From an uncultured Mycoplasmatota bacterium (lineage in GTDB: Bacteria > Bacillota_I > Bacilli_A > RF39 > UBA660): a stretch of DNA of 14,110 bases. The notes below the pieces were generated by a model. That model saw only the letters and a program-made list of their open reading frames with translations. It was not told the DNA's origin and did no database searches. This document shows, one piece after another, positions 14,019 to 14,110 of this stretch. The DNA is taken from assembly GCA_900542735.1 (NCBI GenBank), contig UQOS01000033.1, positions 1 through 14,110 of the forward strand, written 5' to 3'. Each line of letters starts with the position of its first letter. Positions within the stretch are counted from its first letter, which is position 1. Both the position numbers and the translations under genes were made by a program.

Positions 14019-14110
14019 TTGATAAATACAAAGCTAAAAAAAGTAAATGTTATGAATGATGCAGTAGCAAAAGCATTCTTAAGAAGTAAAGAAGCTAGAA
14101 TGATAGTAGC
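14019..14110 (+). CDS. Probable PD-(D/E)XK nuclease (Rpn/transposase-like), N-terminal fragment
   Basis: The gene runs off the right edge; 30 codons are visible. The start is TTG at 14019, with GGAGG (14007-14011) 7 nt upstream. An in-frame ATG at 14052 is possible but lacks a ribosome site. The segment VMNDAVAKAFLRSKEARMIV resembles the opening of Rpn/PD-(D/E)XK nuclease family proteins, where an ND-x-VFKxxF-like motif is followed by a helix leading to the catalytic region. The catalytic residues would lie beyond the window, so this is a family guess from a short motif. Confidence 0.45.
   Translation, partial: MINTKLKKVNVMNDAVAKAFLRSKEARMIV

Noticed and set aside
1..14110. CRISPR arrays, tRNA or rRNA genes
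   Set aside because: No regularly spaced repeats and no tRNA or rRNA signature were found on either strand by eye.

Overview
This is AT-rich DNA (roughly 30% GC by eye). Every gene lies on the + strand, spacing is tight, and most genes have AGGAGG-type ribosome sites. All 14 gene ends in the window are TAA (10) or TAG (4), never TGA. With the gene families present, this points to a low-GC Bacillota, perhaps an uncultured gut Bacilli/Erysipelotrichia-like lineage. The taxonomic call is inference.

Left edge (1-760). The window opens inside the last codons of an IS3-family (IS150-like) transposase, whose terminal inverted repeat is at 52-77. A hairpin terminator (112-136) follows, then a small YitT-family membrane protein gene. 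A solitary class II Fic protein gene (893-1639) comes next. Its leader carries repeated GTTAAAAT-type boxes, and it ends at a hairpin terminator.

Copper operon (about 1722-8947). A consensus promoter (TTGACA, 17 bp, TATAAT) overlaps a C-tract/G-tract inverted repeat typical of CsoR operators. It drives csoR, an HMA metal-binding segment, a TauE/SafE-cupredoxin membrane protein, the Cu(I) ATPase gene copA, the copper chaperone gene copZ, a DUF2318 Cys-rich exported protein, a class V cysteine desulfurase, a TtcA-like PP-loop thiolase and a membrane-anchored XRE regulator. Gaps are 15 nt or less, genes often overlap, and the first convincing terminator is after the XRE gene. The copper detoxification core is therefore physically joined to a sulfur-mobilisation/tRNA-thiolation pair. 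The HMA-TauE/SafE-cupredoxin gene is broken in this sequence: a stop or reading-frame break at 2265-2274 and a +1 frameshift in the A-run at 2526-2530.

Right part (8993-14110). A monocistronic arylsulfotransferase (ASST) with its catalytic His and Arg residues is flanked by terminators. Two overlapping FAD-dependent oxidoreductase genes follow (HI0933/BaiN type and COG2509 type) under an extended -10 promoter. The window ends in the first 30 codons of a probable PD-(D/E)XK (Rpn/transposase-like) nuclease, preceded by a promoter and a 20-bp near-perfect palindrome that looks like an operator.

Most interesting: the copper operon extended into sulfur transfer, the interrupted three-domain copper protein within it, and the operator-like palindromes before the fic and nuclease genes.
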